Origin: Agromyces sp. H66
Lineage (GTDB): Bacteria > Actinomycetota > Actinomycetes > Actinomycetales > Microbacteriaceae
Direction: 5' to 3'
Length of the DNA: 64,000 bases
Assembly (NCBI RefSeq): GCF_004959775.1
Contig: NZ_SJZG01000003.1
Location: 124,001 to 188,000 of the forward strand
This document shows positions 1 through 8,386 of the stretch, one piece after another; position 1 is the stretch's first letter, and the number at the start of each line of letters is the position of its first letter. The notes beneath the pieces are model-generated. The model was not told where the DNA came from. It made no database searches and worked only from the letters and a program-made list of their open reading frames with translations. Made by a program: the position numbers and the translations under genes.

Positions 1-1
1 C

Positions 2-436
2 CGCAGCGACGAGACGGCCGCCGACACCGCGCCGCAGCCCGGGGTCCGCGAACTGCCCGCGCTCGCGGCATCCGTCGAACGCGCGGGCGTGCCCGTGACG
101 CTCGTGCTCGGCGACGGGCTCCCCGAGGCCGGCCTCGCCGCGACGTCCGCCTACCGCATCGTGCAGGAGGCCTTGTCGAACGTGGTGCGGCACGCACCGG
201 GCGCGGCGACCCGAGTCTCCGTCGAGGCCCGAGGGGGCGATCTCATCGTCTCGGTCGAGAACGCGCCGGCGACGGATGCACCGGCGACCGACGCGAATGG
301 CGGCGGCCACGGCCTCATCGGCATCGGCGAGCGCGCGGCACTGCTCGGCGGGCATGCCGAGTACGGGCAGCGGCCCGGCGGGGGCTACCGTGTTCTCGCG
401 ACCCTGCCGCTCGGGCCGGAGGGAGGAACGACGTGA
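2..436 (+). CDS. Two-component sensor histidine kinase, C-terminal part (cut by window start)
   Basis: Only the last about 144 residues are present; the reading frame is open from base 2 to the TGA at 434-436. The visible part is the ATP-binding domain of a NarL-type (HisKA_3) kinase: an N-box with IVQEALSNVVRHA and a G-box with GHGLIGIGERAALLGG. The dimerisation/phospho-acceptor helix and the sensor part lie outside the window. The stop overlaps the GTG of the following response regulator (GTGA), so the two form a cognate pair. It should phosphorylate that regulator; the stimulus cannot be told from this fragment. Confidence 0.9.
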   Translation, partial: RSDETAADTAPQPGVRELPALAASVERAGVPVTLVLGDGLPEAGLAATSAYRIVQEALSNVVRHAPGAATRVSVEARGGDLIVSVENAPATDAPATDANGGGHGLIGIGERAALLGGHAEYGQRPGGGYRVLATLPLGPEGGTT

Positions 437-1104
437 CGATCTCGGTGCTCGTCGCCGACGACCAGGCGATGGTGCGTGCCGGGTTCGCGGCCGTGCTGGC
501 CGCACAGCCCGGCATCGACGTCGTGGGGCAGGCCGCCGACGGCGCCGAGGCGGTCGAGCTCGCCCGAGAGTTGCGTCCCGACGTCGTCGTCATGGACGTG
601 CGGATGCCGCAGCTGAACGGCATCGAGGCGACTCGCGCCCTGCAGACGCCGCCGCGGAGCTCCGACTACGTGCCGCGCGTGCTCATGCTGACCACCTTCG
701 ACATCGACGAGTACGTGTACGAGGCGCTCCGCGCGGGCGCGAGCGGATTCCTGCTGAAGGATGCGACACCCGACGAGCTCACGGCGGCGGTGCGCATCGT
801 CGCGGCCGGCGACGCCCTGCTCGCGCCGAGCGTCACCCGACGGCTCATCGAGGACTTCACCCGTTCGGCACCGCCGGCCCGCCCGTCGGCGACGCGGCTC
901 AACGACCTGACCGAGCGGGAGCGCGAAGTGCTCACGCTCGTCGGCCGTGGCATGTCGAACAGCGAGATCGCCGCGGCGCTCTTCATCGCCGAGCAGACCG
1001 TGAAGACGCACGTCTCGAAGATCCTGCAGAAGCTGGGGCTGCGCGACCGCGTGCACGCCGTCGTGCTCGCGTACGATACCGGGCTCGTGCACCCCGGCGG
1101 CTGA
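433..1104 (+). CDS. NarL/FixJ-family response regulator
   Basis: A 223-residue regulator with an N-terminal receiver domain and a C-terminal LuxR-type helix-turn-helix. The acidic pocket (ADDQAM), the phospho-acceptor Asp in VVVMDVRMPQLNG and the conserved Lys in FLLKDA are all present. The DNA-binding domain starts at LTEREREVLTLVGRGMSN and has the recognition helix around EQTVKTHVSKILQKLGL. It starts at GTG 433, overlapping the kinase stop by 4 bases, so it is translated with the kinase. Its target may be the downstream acyltransferase gene: the gap holds a GC-rich dyad (CCCCGGTACGGGG, 1118-1130) and a -10-like TAACCT at 1176-1181, but that is inference. Confidence 0.95.
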   Translation: MTISVLVADDQAMVRAGFAAVLAAQPGIDVVGQAADGAEAVELARELRPDVVVMDVRMPQLNGIEATRALQTPPRSSDYVPRVLMLTTFDIDEYVYEALRAGASGFLLKDATPDELTAAVRIVAAGDALLAPSVTRRLIEDFTRSAPPARPSATRLNDLTEREREVLTLVGRGMSNSEIAAALFIAEQTVKTHVSKILQKLGLRDRVHAVVLAYDTGLVHPGG

Positions 1105-1222
1105 CCAGGCACCCCTACCCCGGTACGGGGGCGGAACGGCCCCGCCGGGTGATGTGCCCGACGGAACCGCGTCCGTAACCTGCCCACGCAGGGCGGAGGG
1201 ACCGCCCGGATGGGGCACGATC

Positions 1223-2584
1223 ATGACCGACACCCTGGCACGTCCGGTGGGGGCATCCGTTCGCGGCGAGGCATCCGCTCGGCAGCGCTCGGGAGTCGCG
1301 CGCGACACCAGCGTCGACGCGATCCGCATCGCGCTGCTCGTCGTCGTCTTCGCGCTGCACGCCATGATGTTCGGCGTCACCATGGGCCCCGACGGCCCGG
1401 TGCTCGAGAACGCCCTCGAGAACCAGGCCTGGTTCGCCCCCGTCAGCTGGGTCGTGCAGGTCATGCCGCTGTTCTTCATCGCGGGCGGCTTCTCGAGCCT
1501 CCACCACTGGCGTTCGATGCGTTCGCGGGGTGCGACGCCCGCCGACTACGTGCGGGGGCGGCTGGGCCGCCTGGTGCGGCCGGTCATCGCCGTCGTGGTC
1601 GTCGTGGCCGCCGGGCTCGTCGCCCTCTCGATCGCGGGGGTTCCGGCGGACGTCGTGGCGACGGCGGGGTTCCGCATCGGCCAGCCGCTGTGGTTCCTGG
1701 CCGTGTACGTCGGCCTCTCGGCGCTGGTGCCGCTCACGGTCCGCGCGCACGAGCGAGCCCGCGTGCTCACCCCGCTCGCGCTCCTCGGTGCCGTCGTCGC
1801 CGTGGACGTCACGCGCCTCTCGACGGGCATCGAGGCGATCGGGCTGGCGAACCTCCTGCTCGTGTGGCTGCTCGTGCAGCAGCTCGGCTTCCACCTCGCC
1901 GACGGCGGCCTCGACCGGCTCTCGCGCCGCACCCTGTGGGGCATCGCCGGCGGCGCGCTCTCGCTCCTCGCGGTGCTCACGGTGATCGGCCCGTACCCCG
2001 TCGACATGTACGACAACCTCAACCCGCCCACGGTCGGCCTCGTCGTGCTCGGCGTCGCGCAGCTCGCGCTCTTCCAGCTGACTCGCCCACGCATCCGCGC
2101 CTGGGTCGGGCGAGCGGATGCCTCGCGCGCCATCGCCGCGCTCGGCGACCGTGCCATGACCGTGTACCTGTGGCACATGCCCGTGCTGGTCGCCCTCGCC
2201 GGCGTGCTGCTCGTCGCGAACGCGACCTTCGGATTCGCGTTGCCCGAGCCGCTGAGCGCCGCGTGGTGGGCGTCCCGTCCGCTGTGGCTCGGCGTGGGCG
2301 CGGCCGCCGTGGTGCCCGTCGTGCTCGTGTTCGCGCGGTTCGAGCGGGGGCGCCGGATGTCCCGCACGGGATCGCCCGCGGCATCCGCAGCCCCGTCGAA
2401 CCGGCCGACTGCGGCGGCCGCGTGGTCGACGGCGTTCGACGCCGCGTGCGGAGTTGCGGGGGTCGCGGTCGTGCTCGTGGCCGGGTTCGGTCCGCTGCAG
2501 GCTGTCGTCGCACTCGCACTGCTCGCGATCGCGCTGCGCGGCAGCGGACCGCTGCTGGCCGCGGTTCAGCGCAGGTCGCGGTAG
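1223..2584 (+). CDS. Acyltransferase-3 family integral membrane protein
   Basis: A 453-residue polytopic protein with about ten hydrophobic segments. The first contains the family hallmark of an acyltransferase-3 protein: IRIALLVVVFALHAMMF near residue 35, then WVVQVMPLFFIAGGFSS. A second conserved patch, MTVYLWHMPVLVALAG, is near residue 315. Members move acyl groups onto cell-envelope carbohydrates or other small acceptors; the substrate here is unknown. ATG 1223 is chosen because the family alignment begins shortly after it; a GTG at 1154 would add 23 residues of poor quality. It follows the NarL-type system and may be its target. Confidence 0.8.
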   Translation: MTDTLARPVGASVRGEASARQRSGVARDTSVDAIRIALLVVVFALHAMMFGVTMGPDGPVLENALENQAWFAPVSWVVQVMPLFFIAGGFSSLHHWRSMRSRGATPADYVRGRLGRLVRPVIAVVVVVAAGLVALSIAGVPADVVATAGFRIGQPLWFLAVYVGLSALVPLTVRAHERARVLTPLALLGAVVAVDVTRLSTGIEAIGLANLLLVWLLVQQLGFHLADGGLDRLSRRTLWGIAGGALSLLAVLTVIGPYPVDMYDNLNPPTVGLVVLGVAQLALFQLTRPRIRAWVGRADASRAIAALGDRAMTVYLWHMPVLVALAGVLLVANATFGFALPEPLSAAWWASRPLWLGVGAAAVVPVVLVFARFERGRRMSRTGSPAASAAPSNRPTAAAAWSTAFDAACGVAGVAVVLVAGFGPLQAVVALALLAIALRGSGPLLAAVQRRSR

Positions 2585-2619
2585 CGCGACGTGCCCACGG
2601 GCCGGCCCGCGCCGCCGAC

Positions 2620-3564
2620 TCAGGGGATCAGCACGATCTTGCCCCGCACGTGCCCGGCTTCGCTCTCGCGTTGCGCGTCCGCCGCCTCGGCGAGCGGGTA
2701 GCGCGCGCTGACCTCGACGTGGAACCGGCCCTCGGCCGCGAGCCGTGCCGCCTCGGCGACGCCCTCGGCGCGCAGCCGCAGCTCCTCCGGTCCCATGGTC
2801 GACGGGATGGCGCTCGACCACGTGCGGATGCCGAGATCCGCGGCGTCCATCATGCGCACGATCGTCGCGATGCGCGACCGATCGGCGACGAGCTCCAGGC
2901 AGGCCTCGATGGCCTCGTCGGTGCCGGCCGCGTCGAGTGCGACGTCGTACCCGCGCGGCGACGCCGCGCGCAGTCGATCGACGAGACCCGGGCCGTACGA
3001 CACCGGCACCGCGCCCAGCTCGTGCAGCCGCTCGTGGTTGCCGGGCGACGCCGTCGCGACGACGTTGGCGCCCCACGCCCGGGCGAACTGGATCGCCGCC
3101 TGGCCGACCCCGCCCGACCCGGCATGCAGGAGCAGCGTCTCCCCCTCGCGGAGGCCGAGCGAACGCAGCACCTGGTAGGCCGTGCCCGCCGGGATCCCGA
3201 GCGCGGCGCCCTGCTCGAAGCTCAGCGCCGCGGGCTTGGGCGTGAGCTGCGAGGGCTTCGCCACCACGTGGCTCGCGTACGCGCCGGATGCGCTGTGCAC
3301 GATCACCTCGTCGCCGGCCCGCACCCCGTCGACGCCCTCGCCGACGGCGACGACGACGCCCGAGGCATCCGCCCCCAGCCCCTGCGGTTCGCTGAAGTCG
3401 CGTGTGCCGCGCCTGCCGCTGCGGATCTTCGAGTCGACGGGATTCACGCCCGCCGCACGCACCTCGACGACCACGCTGCCGGCGGGCGCCTCGGGCACTG
3501 GTCCCTCGACCAGGGTGAGCACCTCGGGACCGCCGTGCTCGCGGTATCGGATGAACTGCGCCAT
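2620..3564 (-). CDS. Zinc-independent quinone oxidoreductase (MDR superfamily)
   Basis: A 314-residue NADPH-dependent quinone reductase-like protein. The N-terminal GroES-like fold begins MAQFIRYREHGGPEVL, and the nucleotide-binding motif AGSGGVGQAAIQFARAWGA sits near residue 145. No catalytic-zinc Cys/His set is visible, as expected for the quinone oxidoreductase branch. ATG 3564 is preferred over the longer ATG at 3606 because a GAGGAG ribosome-binding site lies 7 bases before it. It converges on the acyltransferase (35-base gap) and is followed upstream by the IclR gene on the same strand; no functional link to hut is evident. Confidence 0.88.
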   Translation of the reverse strand: MAQFIRYREHGGPEVLTLVEGPVPEAPAGSVVVEVRAAGVNPVDSKIRSGRRGTRDFSEPQGLGADASGVVVAVGEGVDGVRAGDEVIVHSASGAYASHVVAKPSQLTPKPAALSFEQGAALGIPAGTAYQVLRSLGLREGETLLLHAGSGGVGQAAIQFARAWGANVVATASPGNHERLHELGAVPVSYGPGLVDRLRAASPRGYDVALDAAGTDEAIEACLELVADRSRIATIVRMMDAADLGIRTWSSAIPSTMGPEELRLRAEGVAEAARLAAEGRFHVEVSARYPLAEAADAQRESEAGHVRGKIVLIP

Positions 3565-3616
3565 GTGCCATCTCCTCGTCGTCGACTCTCCGTCCACGCT
3601 AGCCATCCCACAGGCG

Positions 3617-4402
3617 CTACCGGGCGCCGAGGATGCGCTTCGAGAGGGTCGCGGTCGCCTCCCGCACGGCCGGAACCACGAGCGGCTGCAGCTCGGGCGC
3701 CGAGTCCTCGGGGTACGTGATCGCGATGGCCGCGGCCGGCCAGCCGAGGTGGTCGAGCACGGCGGCGCCGACCGAGGCGAGCCCGCCCGTCACCTCCCCG
3801 TGCTCGCCCGCCCAGCCCTGCTCGCGGACGGTGGCGAGGACGCGCTTCAACCGGCCGTAGCTCCAGTCGTCATCGGCCTCCCCCTCGCCCCGGGGATGCC
3901 GCGTCGCGAACGCGGCCCGGTCGGGATACAGGGCGCGCAACTGCGCGGGCGGCAGTTCGGCGAGCATCGCGCGACCCGTCGCGGTGAGGTGTGCGGGCAG
4001 GCGCACGCCCACGTCGGTCACGAGCGAGGGACGGCGCGGGGCGCGCTCCTCGACGAGGTAGAGCACGTCGCGTCCGTGCAGCACGGCGAGGTGCCCCGAC
4101 TCGCCGAGCCGGTCGACCAGCCCGGCCACGAGCGGACGCCCGAGCCTGGCGAGCGGCTGCTGGCGGCTGAACCCGCTCGAGAGCTCGAAGGCGGCGATGC
4201 CGAGGCCGTAGCGGCGCTCCTCGGGGAGGTGCACGACGAAGCCGCGCTGCTGCATGACCGCGAGCAGGTGGTACACCGTCGAGCGGGGCAGGGCGAGGGC
4301 GCTCGCGATGGTGGCGGCCGGAACCGGCCCGCGCTGCGCCGCGAGGTGCGCGAGGATCGCGAGCGCCTGGTCGGCCGCCGGCACCTTCGACACGTGTTCC
4401 AT
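3617..4402 (-). CDS. IclR-family transcriptional regulator, candidate hut regulator
   Basis: A 261-residue IclR-type protein: winged helix-turn-helix at residues 1-65 (KVPAADQALAILAHLA, LPRSTVYHLLAVMQQRGF) and a C-terminal effector-binding GAF-like domain with the typical LPAHLTATGRAMLAELP. It is transcribed away from hutH, separated by 179 bases that hold a long inverted repeat (4426-4474) and a palindrome shared with hutU and hutG. Family members often act as ligand-dependent activators or repressors of catabolic operons. I infer that it controls the hut genes, with urocanate or another intermediate as effector. ATG 4402 is used; a GTG at 4408 is a possible alternative. It would be a non-HutC-type hut regulator. 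Confidence 0.85.
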   Translation of the reverse strand: MEHVSKVPAADQALAILAHLAAQRGPVPAATIASALALPRSTVYHLLAVMQQRGFVVHLPEERRYGLGIAAFELSSGFSRQQPLARLGRPLVAGLVDRLGESGHLAVLHGRDVLYLVEERAPRRPSLVTDVGVRLPAHLTATGRAMLAELPPAQLRALYPDRAAFATRHPRGEGEADDDWSYGRLKRVLATVREQGWAGEHGEVTGGLASVGAAVLDHLGWPAAAIAITYPEDSAPELQPLVVPAVREATATLSKRILGAR

Positions 4403-4425
4403 CCCCACCCCCGCCCTTCATCGAC

Positions 4426-4474
4426 TCGTCGGTGATGGCTGCCTCCCGTGCCGATCCGGCGCCATCACTGACGA
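4426..4474. promoter_or_regulatory. Imperfect inverted repeat between IclR gene and hutH
   Basis: Arms TCGTCGGTGATGGC (4426-4439) and GCCATCACTGACGA (4461-4474) match at 13 of 14 positions with a 21-base spacer. It lies just upstream of the IclR start codon on the minus strand, a usual place for an autoregulatory site. It differs from the shared hut palindrome, so it may be a second type of site or a structure in the IclR transcript leader. Function is inferred from position only. Confidence 0.45.
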
Positions 4475-4510
4475 CTCTGCGAACAGGCAGCCGCGGCCAG
4501 CCTACGCCGA

Positions 4511-4526
4511 GTCTGGGATCCCGGAC
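4511..4526 (+). promoter_or_regulatory. Shared hut palindrome, site 1 (upstream of hutH)
   Basis: GTCTGGGATCCCGGAC is a near-perfect 16-bp dyad (only the fourth base pair is mismatched). The identical 16-mer occurs upstream of hutU (13907-13922) and a 13/16 version upstream of hutG (42210-42225). The dyad centre is 63.5 bp before the hutH ATG. A -10-like TGGAAT (4569-4574) ends 7 bases before that ATG, so if the transcript is leaderless the site is centred near -63, the position of a class I activator. Confidence 0.75.
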
Positions 4527-4581
4527 GGATGCCGCGACGGCACCGTTCCCGCTCGCGCGGGCGCGGTGTGGAATCGGAGGC

Positions 4582-6156
4582 ATGAGCACCATCGCGCCCA
4601 CGCCCGCCCGTGCCGCTGCGGCATCCGTCACCGTCGGCACCGGACCGCTCGCGATCGAGGACGTCGTGGCGGTCGCCCGCCACGGGGCATCCGTCACACT
4701 CGACCCGGCCGCGCTCGACGGCGTCGCCGCGAGCCGCGCGGTCATCGAAGGACTCGCCGCCGACCCCGAGCCGCACTACGGCATCTCGACCGGGTTCGGC
4801 GCGCTCGCGACCACGTTCATCGCCGAGGACCGCCGCGCCCAACTGCAGGCGAGCCTCGTGCGCTCGCACGCCGCCGGCTCGGGTGCCGAGGTCGAGCGCG
4901 AGGTCGTGCGCGCGCTCATGCTGCTGCGCCTGTCGACGCTCATGACCGGACGCACCGGCGTGCGCCGCGAGACCGCCGAGACGTACGCGGCGATCCTCAA
5001 CGCCGGCATCACGCCGGTCGTGCGCGAGTACGGCTCGCTCGGCTGCTCGGGCGACCTGGCGCCGCTCGCGCACTGCGCGCTCGTCGCCATGGGCGAGGGC
5101 GAGGTGCGGGTCGGTTCGGGCGAGCCGACGGATGCCGCGACCGCACTCAGCGCCGCCGGCATCACGCCGCTGCGCCTCGGCGAGAAGGAGGGCCTCGCGC
5201 TCATCAACGGCACCGACGGGATGCTCGGCATGCTCGCCCTCGCGATCGACGACCTCCGGATGCTCCTCGCCACCGCCGACGTCGCGGCGGCCATGAGCAT
5301 CGAGGGGCTGCTCGGCACCGACGCGGTGTTCGCCGAGGACCTGCACGCCCTGCGCCCGCAGCGCGGGCAGGCGGCATCCGCGTCGAACCTGCGGCGCCTG
5401 CTCGCCGGGTCGCCGATCGTCGCGAGCCACAAGGGTCCCGAGTGCACGCGCGTGCAGGACGCGTACTCGCTGCGCTGCGCGCCGCAGGTGCACGGCGCCG
5501 CGCGCGACACGCTCGCGCACGCGGCATCCGTCGCCGACGCCGAGCTCGCGAGCGCCATCGACAACCCGGTGCTCACGCTCGACGGTCGCGTCGAGTCGAA
5601 CGGCAACTTCCACGGCGCGCCGGTCGGGTACGTGCTCGACTTCCTGGCGATCGCGGTGGCGGATGTCGCGAGCATGAGCGAGCGGCGCACCGACCGGTTC
5701 CTCGACCGCTCGCGCAACCAGGGGCTGCCGCCGTTCCTCGCGCACGAGGTGGGCGTCGACTCGGGCCTGATGATCGCGCAGTACACGGCGGCGGGGATCG
5801 TGTCGGAACTGAAGCGGCTCGCGGTGCCGGCATCTGTCGACTCGATCCCGTCGTCGGCCATGCAGGAGGACCACGTGTCGATGGGCTGGGCGGCGGCGCG
5901 GAAGCTCCGGCGCGCGATCGACGGACTCACGCGCGTGCTCGCGATCGAGATCATGACGGCGGCGCGCGGCCTCGCACTGCGTGCCCCGCTCGAGCCCGGC
6001 GCGGCGACCGGGGCGGTGGTGTCGCTCGTGGCGCAGGTCGGCGGTGTGCCCGGCCCCGATCGGTTCCTCTCGCCCGAGATCGAGGCGATCGCCGGCCTCG
6101 TCGCCTCCGGCGCCGTGCTCGACCGCGCCGGAGCGGCGTCGGGGCGGCTCGACTGA
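4582..6156 (+). CDS. hutH: Histidine ammonia-lyase
   Basis: Deaminates L-histidine to urocanate, the first step of histidine degradation. The 524-residue length fits the family. The self-cyclising triad that makes the MIO electrophile is Cys155-Ser156-Gly157 inside GSLGCSGDLAPLAH, where most homologues have Ala-Ser-Gly; Cys is a tolerated variant in the family signature. Other conserved blocks are YGISTGFGAL, LINGTDGMLG and QDAYSLRCAPQVHG. ATG 4582 is chosen because GGAGG lies right before it and the family fold starts there; the frame stays open upstream but without homology. It is divergent from the IclR gene and preceded by the shared hut palindrome. hutU/hutI and hutG are elsewhere in the window. 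Confidence 0.96.
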   Translation: MSTIAPTPARAAAASVTVGTGPLAIEDVVAVARHGASVTLDPAALDGVAASRAVIEGLAADPEPHYGISTGFGALATTFIAEDRRAQLQASLVRSHAAGSGAEVEREVVRALMLLRLSTLMTGRTGVRRETAETYAAILNAGITPVVREYGSLGCSGDLAPLAHCALVAMGEGEVRVGSGEPTDAATALSAAGITPLRLGEKEGLALINGTDGMLGMLALAIDDLRMLLATADVAAAMSIEGLLGTDAVFAEDLHALRPQRGQAASASNLRRLLAGSPIVASHKGPECTRVQDAYSLRCAPQVHGAARDTLAHAASVADAELASAIDNPVLTLDGRVESNGNFHGAPVGYVLDFLAIAVADVASMSERRTDRFLDRSRNQGLPPFLAHEVGVDSGLMIAQYTAAGIVSELKRLAVPASVDSIPSSAMQEDHVSMGWAAARKLRRAIDGLTRVLAIEIMTAARGLALRAPLEPGAATGAVVSLVAQVGGVPGPDRFLSPEIEAIAGLVASGAVLDRAGAASGRLD

Positions 6157-6286
6157 GTCGGTTCGGGAGCCGCATTCCCTGTGCCCCGAACGGGGTGGAT
6201 ACCGGGGACTGGGGGTGTTGTCTCACCCGGGCGGCGATGTCAGACTGGACCCGATCGGCTCCCGGGCCGACGCCGAACGGAACCAT

Positions 6287-8383
6287 ATGACGCCCGACCG
6301 CATGGACTTCACTCCACAACGCCCGTGGTACGCACGCGGCGGCGGTCATCGAGGCGTCGTCGTCGCCACCGTCACGGCCGTCGCGTTGTTCGGCCTCGGC
6401 GGCGCCACGCCCGCGTACGCGGAAGAGGTCCAGCCGACCGATCCGGCGGTGTCGACGGAGACGTCGACCACCGAGGAGCCGACGCCGAGCGACCCGCCGA
6501 CGACCGAGGAACCCACCGAACCACCCGCGACCGAAGAACCCACCGAACCACCCACCACCGAAGAACCCACCCAACCACCCGCCACCGAAGAACCCACCCA
6601 ACCACCCGCCACCGAAGAACCCACCCAACCACCCGCCACCGAAGAACCCACCCAACCACCCGCCACCGAAGAACCCACCCAACCACCCGCCACCGAAGAA
6701 CCCACCCAACCACCCGCCACCGAAGAACCCACCCAACCACCCGCCACCGAAGAACCCACCCAACCACCCGCCACCGAAGAACCCACCCAACCACCCGCCA
6801 CCGAAGAACCCACCCAACCACCCGCCACCGAAGAACCCACCCAACCACCCGCCACCGAAGAACCCACCCAACCACCCGCCACCGAAGAACCCACCCAACC
6901 ACCCGCCACCGAAGAACCCACCCAACCACCCGCCACCGAAGAACCCACCCAACCACCCGCCACCGAAGAACCCACCCAACCACCCGCCACCGAAGAACCC
7001 ACCCAACCACCCGCCACCGAAGAACCCACCCAACCACCCGCCACCGAAGAACCCACCCAACCACCCGCCACCGAAGAACCCACCCAACCACCCGCCACCG
7101 AAGAACCCACCCAACCACCCGCCACCGAAGAACCCACCCAACCACCCGCCACCGAAGAACCCACCCAACCACCCGCCACCGAAGAACCCACCCAACCACC
7201 CGCCACCGAAGAACCCACCGAACCACCCGCCACCGAAGAACCCACCCAACCACCCGCCACCGAAGAACCCACCCAACCACCCGCCACCGAAGAACCCACC
7301 GAACCACCCGCGACCAGCACTCCGCTGCCGAGCGCGCCAGTCACGTTCTCCGGCGACGGGCCCGTCGTACAGGTGACCTCGCCGAACACCACCACGAGCG
7401 CCCAGTCGGCGGCGCTCGTCGCCGCCCGCGCGAAGATCGACCGTGCCATGGCCGCCCTGCGTACCGCCGAGGCGGCCCTCGCCGACGCCCGATCGATGCG
7501 CGTGGAGGCGCGTGCGGTCGCCGAGCTCATGCAGGAGACCGCCGACGCGGCGCAGCTCGAGGCCGATGCGGCCGGCCGCGTCTACTTCGCCGCCGCACAG
7601 GGCGACGGCACCACGATCTCGTCGATGGACGCCGTGTTCGGAGCCGGCAACGACCTGCTCGCCGGTCTCGGCGGCGTCGCGCGGGTCGCGCAGATCCACG
7701 GTGACGCCGAGGCGCTGCTCGCCATCGCCGAGGAGCGCGCCGACGAGGCGGAGGCCGCTCAGGAGCGCGCCGACGCCGCATGGGCCGCGGTCGACGCGGT
7801 GCCGGTCGAGGAGCGTGAGCGCGACGTCACCGCCGCGGAGCGGGCACTGGCCGACGCTCGCGCCGCACTCGCCGCGCTGCAGGAGCGCGCCGCCGACCAG
7901 AGCCGGCTCGCCGCGAGCAGTCTGTCGCTCATCGCCTCGCTGCCGTCCGACACCGGGCAGCTCAGCGACCAGGGCTGGGCGCTCCCCGTCACCGGTCGGC
8001 TCACCGACGGCTTCGGGCCGCGACCGAACAAGCCGCTGCCGGGCGTCAACGACTTCCACCGCGGCACCGACATCTCGGCCTCGTGCGGGTCGCCGATCTT
8101 CGCCGCGACGAGCGGCGTGGTCGTCGAGGCCCGCCGCAACGGGACCTACGGCAACTGGATCCTGATCGACCACGGCTCGGGCGTCTCCACCGGATACGCG
8201 CACCTCGTCGACGGCGGGTACGCGGTGAGCGCCGGGCAGACCGTGGCGGCCGGCCAGCTCATCGGCGCCGTGGGCTCGACGGGCGCGTCGACCGGATGCC
8301 ACCTGCACTTCGAGGTGCGCCTCGGCGGCATCGCGGTCGACGCGATCCCGTTCATGGCGGCCCGCGGCATCACGCTCGGCTGA
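6287..8383 (+). CDS. Secreted M23-family peptidoglycan hydrolase with 30 Pro-Thr-Glu repeats
   Basis: A 698-residue exported protein. A signal peptide ends near ATPAYA-EE (about residue 46). Residues 73-342 are thirty tandem 9-mers of consensus TEEPTQPPA (Q or E at position 6). Residues about 370-560 are Ala/Glu-rich and probably coiled coil. The C-terminus is a LytM/M23 metallopeptidase with zinc ligands His591 and Asp595 (HRGTD) and the HLHFE motif at 672-676. It should cut peptide cross-bridges of the wall; the repeat tract is a plausible wall-spanning stalk and the coil a regulatory arm as in EnvC/RipA-type hydrolases. ATG 6302 is an alternative start. It is a single gene, convergent with the export operon (3-base gap). 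Confidence 0.9.
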   Translation: MTPDRMDFTPQRPWYARGGGHRGVVVATVTAVALFGLGGATPAYAEEVQPTDPAVSTETSTTEEPTPSDPPTTEEPTEPPATEEPTEPPTTEEPTQPPATEEPTQPPATEEPTQPPATEEPTQPPATEEPTQPPATEEPTQPPATEEPTQPPATEEPTQPPATEEPTQPPATEEPTQPPATEEPTQPPATEEPTQPPATEEPTQPPATEEPTQPPATEEPTQPPATEEPTQPPATEEPTQPPATEEPTQPPATEEPTQPPATEEPTQPPATEEPTQPPATEEPTQPPATEEPTQPPATEEPTQPPATEEPTEPPATEEPTQPPATEEPTQPPATEEPTEPPATSTPLPSAPVTFSGDGPVVQVTSPNTTTSAQSAALVAARAKIDRAMAALRTAEAALADARSMRVEARAVAELMQETADAAQLEADAAGRVYFAAAQGDGTTISSMDAVFGAGNDLLAGLGGVARVAQIHGDAEALLAIAEERADEAEAAQERADAAWAAVDAVPVEERERDVTAAERALADARAALAALQERAADQSRLAASSLSLIASLPSDTGQLSDQGWALPVTGRLTDGFGPRPNKPLPGVNDFHRGTDISASCGSPIFAATSGVVVEARRNGTYGNWILIDHGSGVSTGYAHLVDGGYAVSAGQTVAAGQLIGAVGSTGASTGCHLHFEVRLGGIAVDAIPFMAARGITLG
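6503..7312 (+). repeat. 27-bp tandem repeat, exactly 30 units, inside the M23 peptidase gene
   Basis: The 810 bases are thirty in-frame copies of a 27-bp unit coding TEEPTQPPA. Most units are identical at the DNA level (ACCGAAGAACCCACCC...); the first two and a few of the last differ by an E/Q (CCGA versus CCCA) or third-base change. This near-identity, together with the use of GAA, CCA and ACC codons unlike the GAG/CCG-rich surroundings, points to recent expansion by slippage or unequal crossing over. Copy number probably varies between strains. Confidence 0.98.
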
Positions 8384-8386
8384 GGC

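Noticed and set aside
1115..3571. 818-residue minus-strand and 836-residue plus-strand frames over the acyltransferase and oxidoreductase
   Set aside because: High-GC shadow frames: Arg/Ala/Pro-rich, no domain, and antisense or out of frame to two clearly coding genes.
6503..7312. CRISPR-like array
   Set aside because: Units are contiguous, with no unique spacers, and encode an in-frame 9-residue repeat.
6346..7700. Long minus-strand and other-frame ORFs across the 27-bp repeats (Gly-Trp-Phe-rich or Arg-His-rich chains)
   Set aside because: They arise because a 27-bp repeat without stops keeps all frames open. Only the plus frame has a signal peptide and an intact M23 domain.
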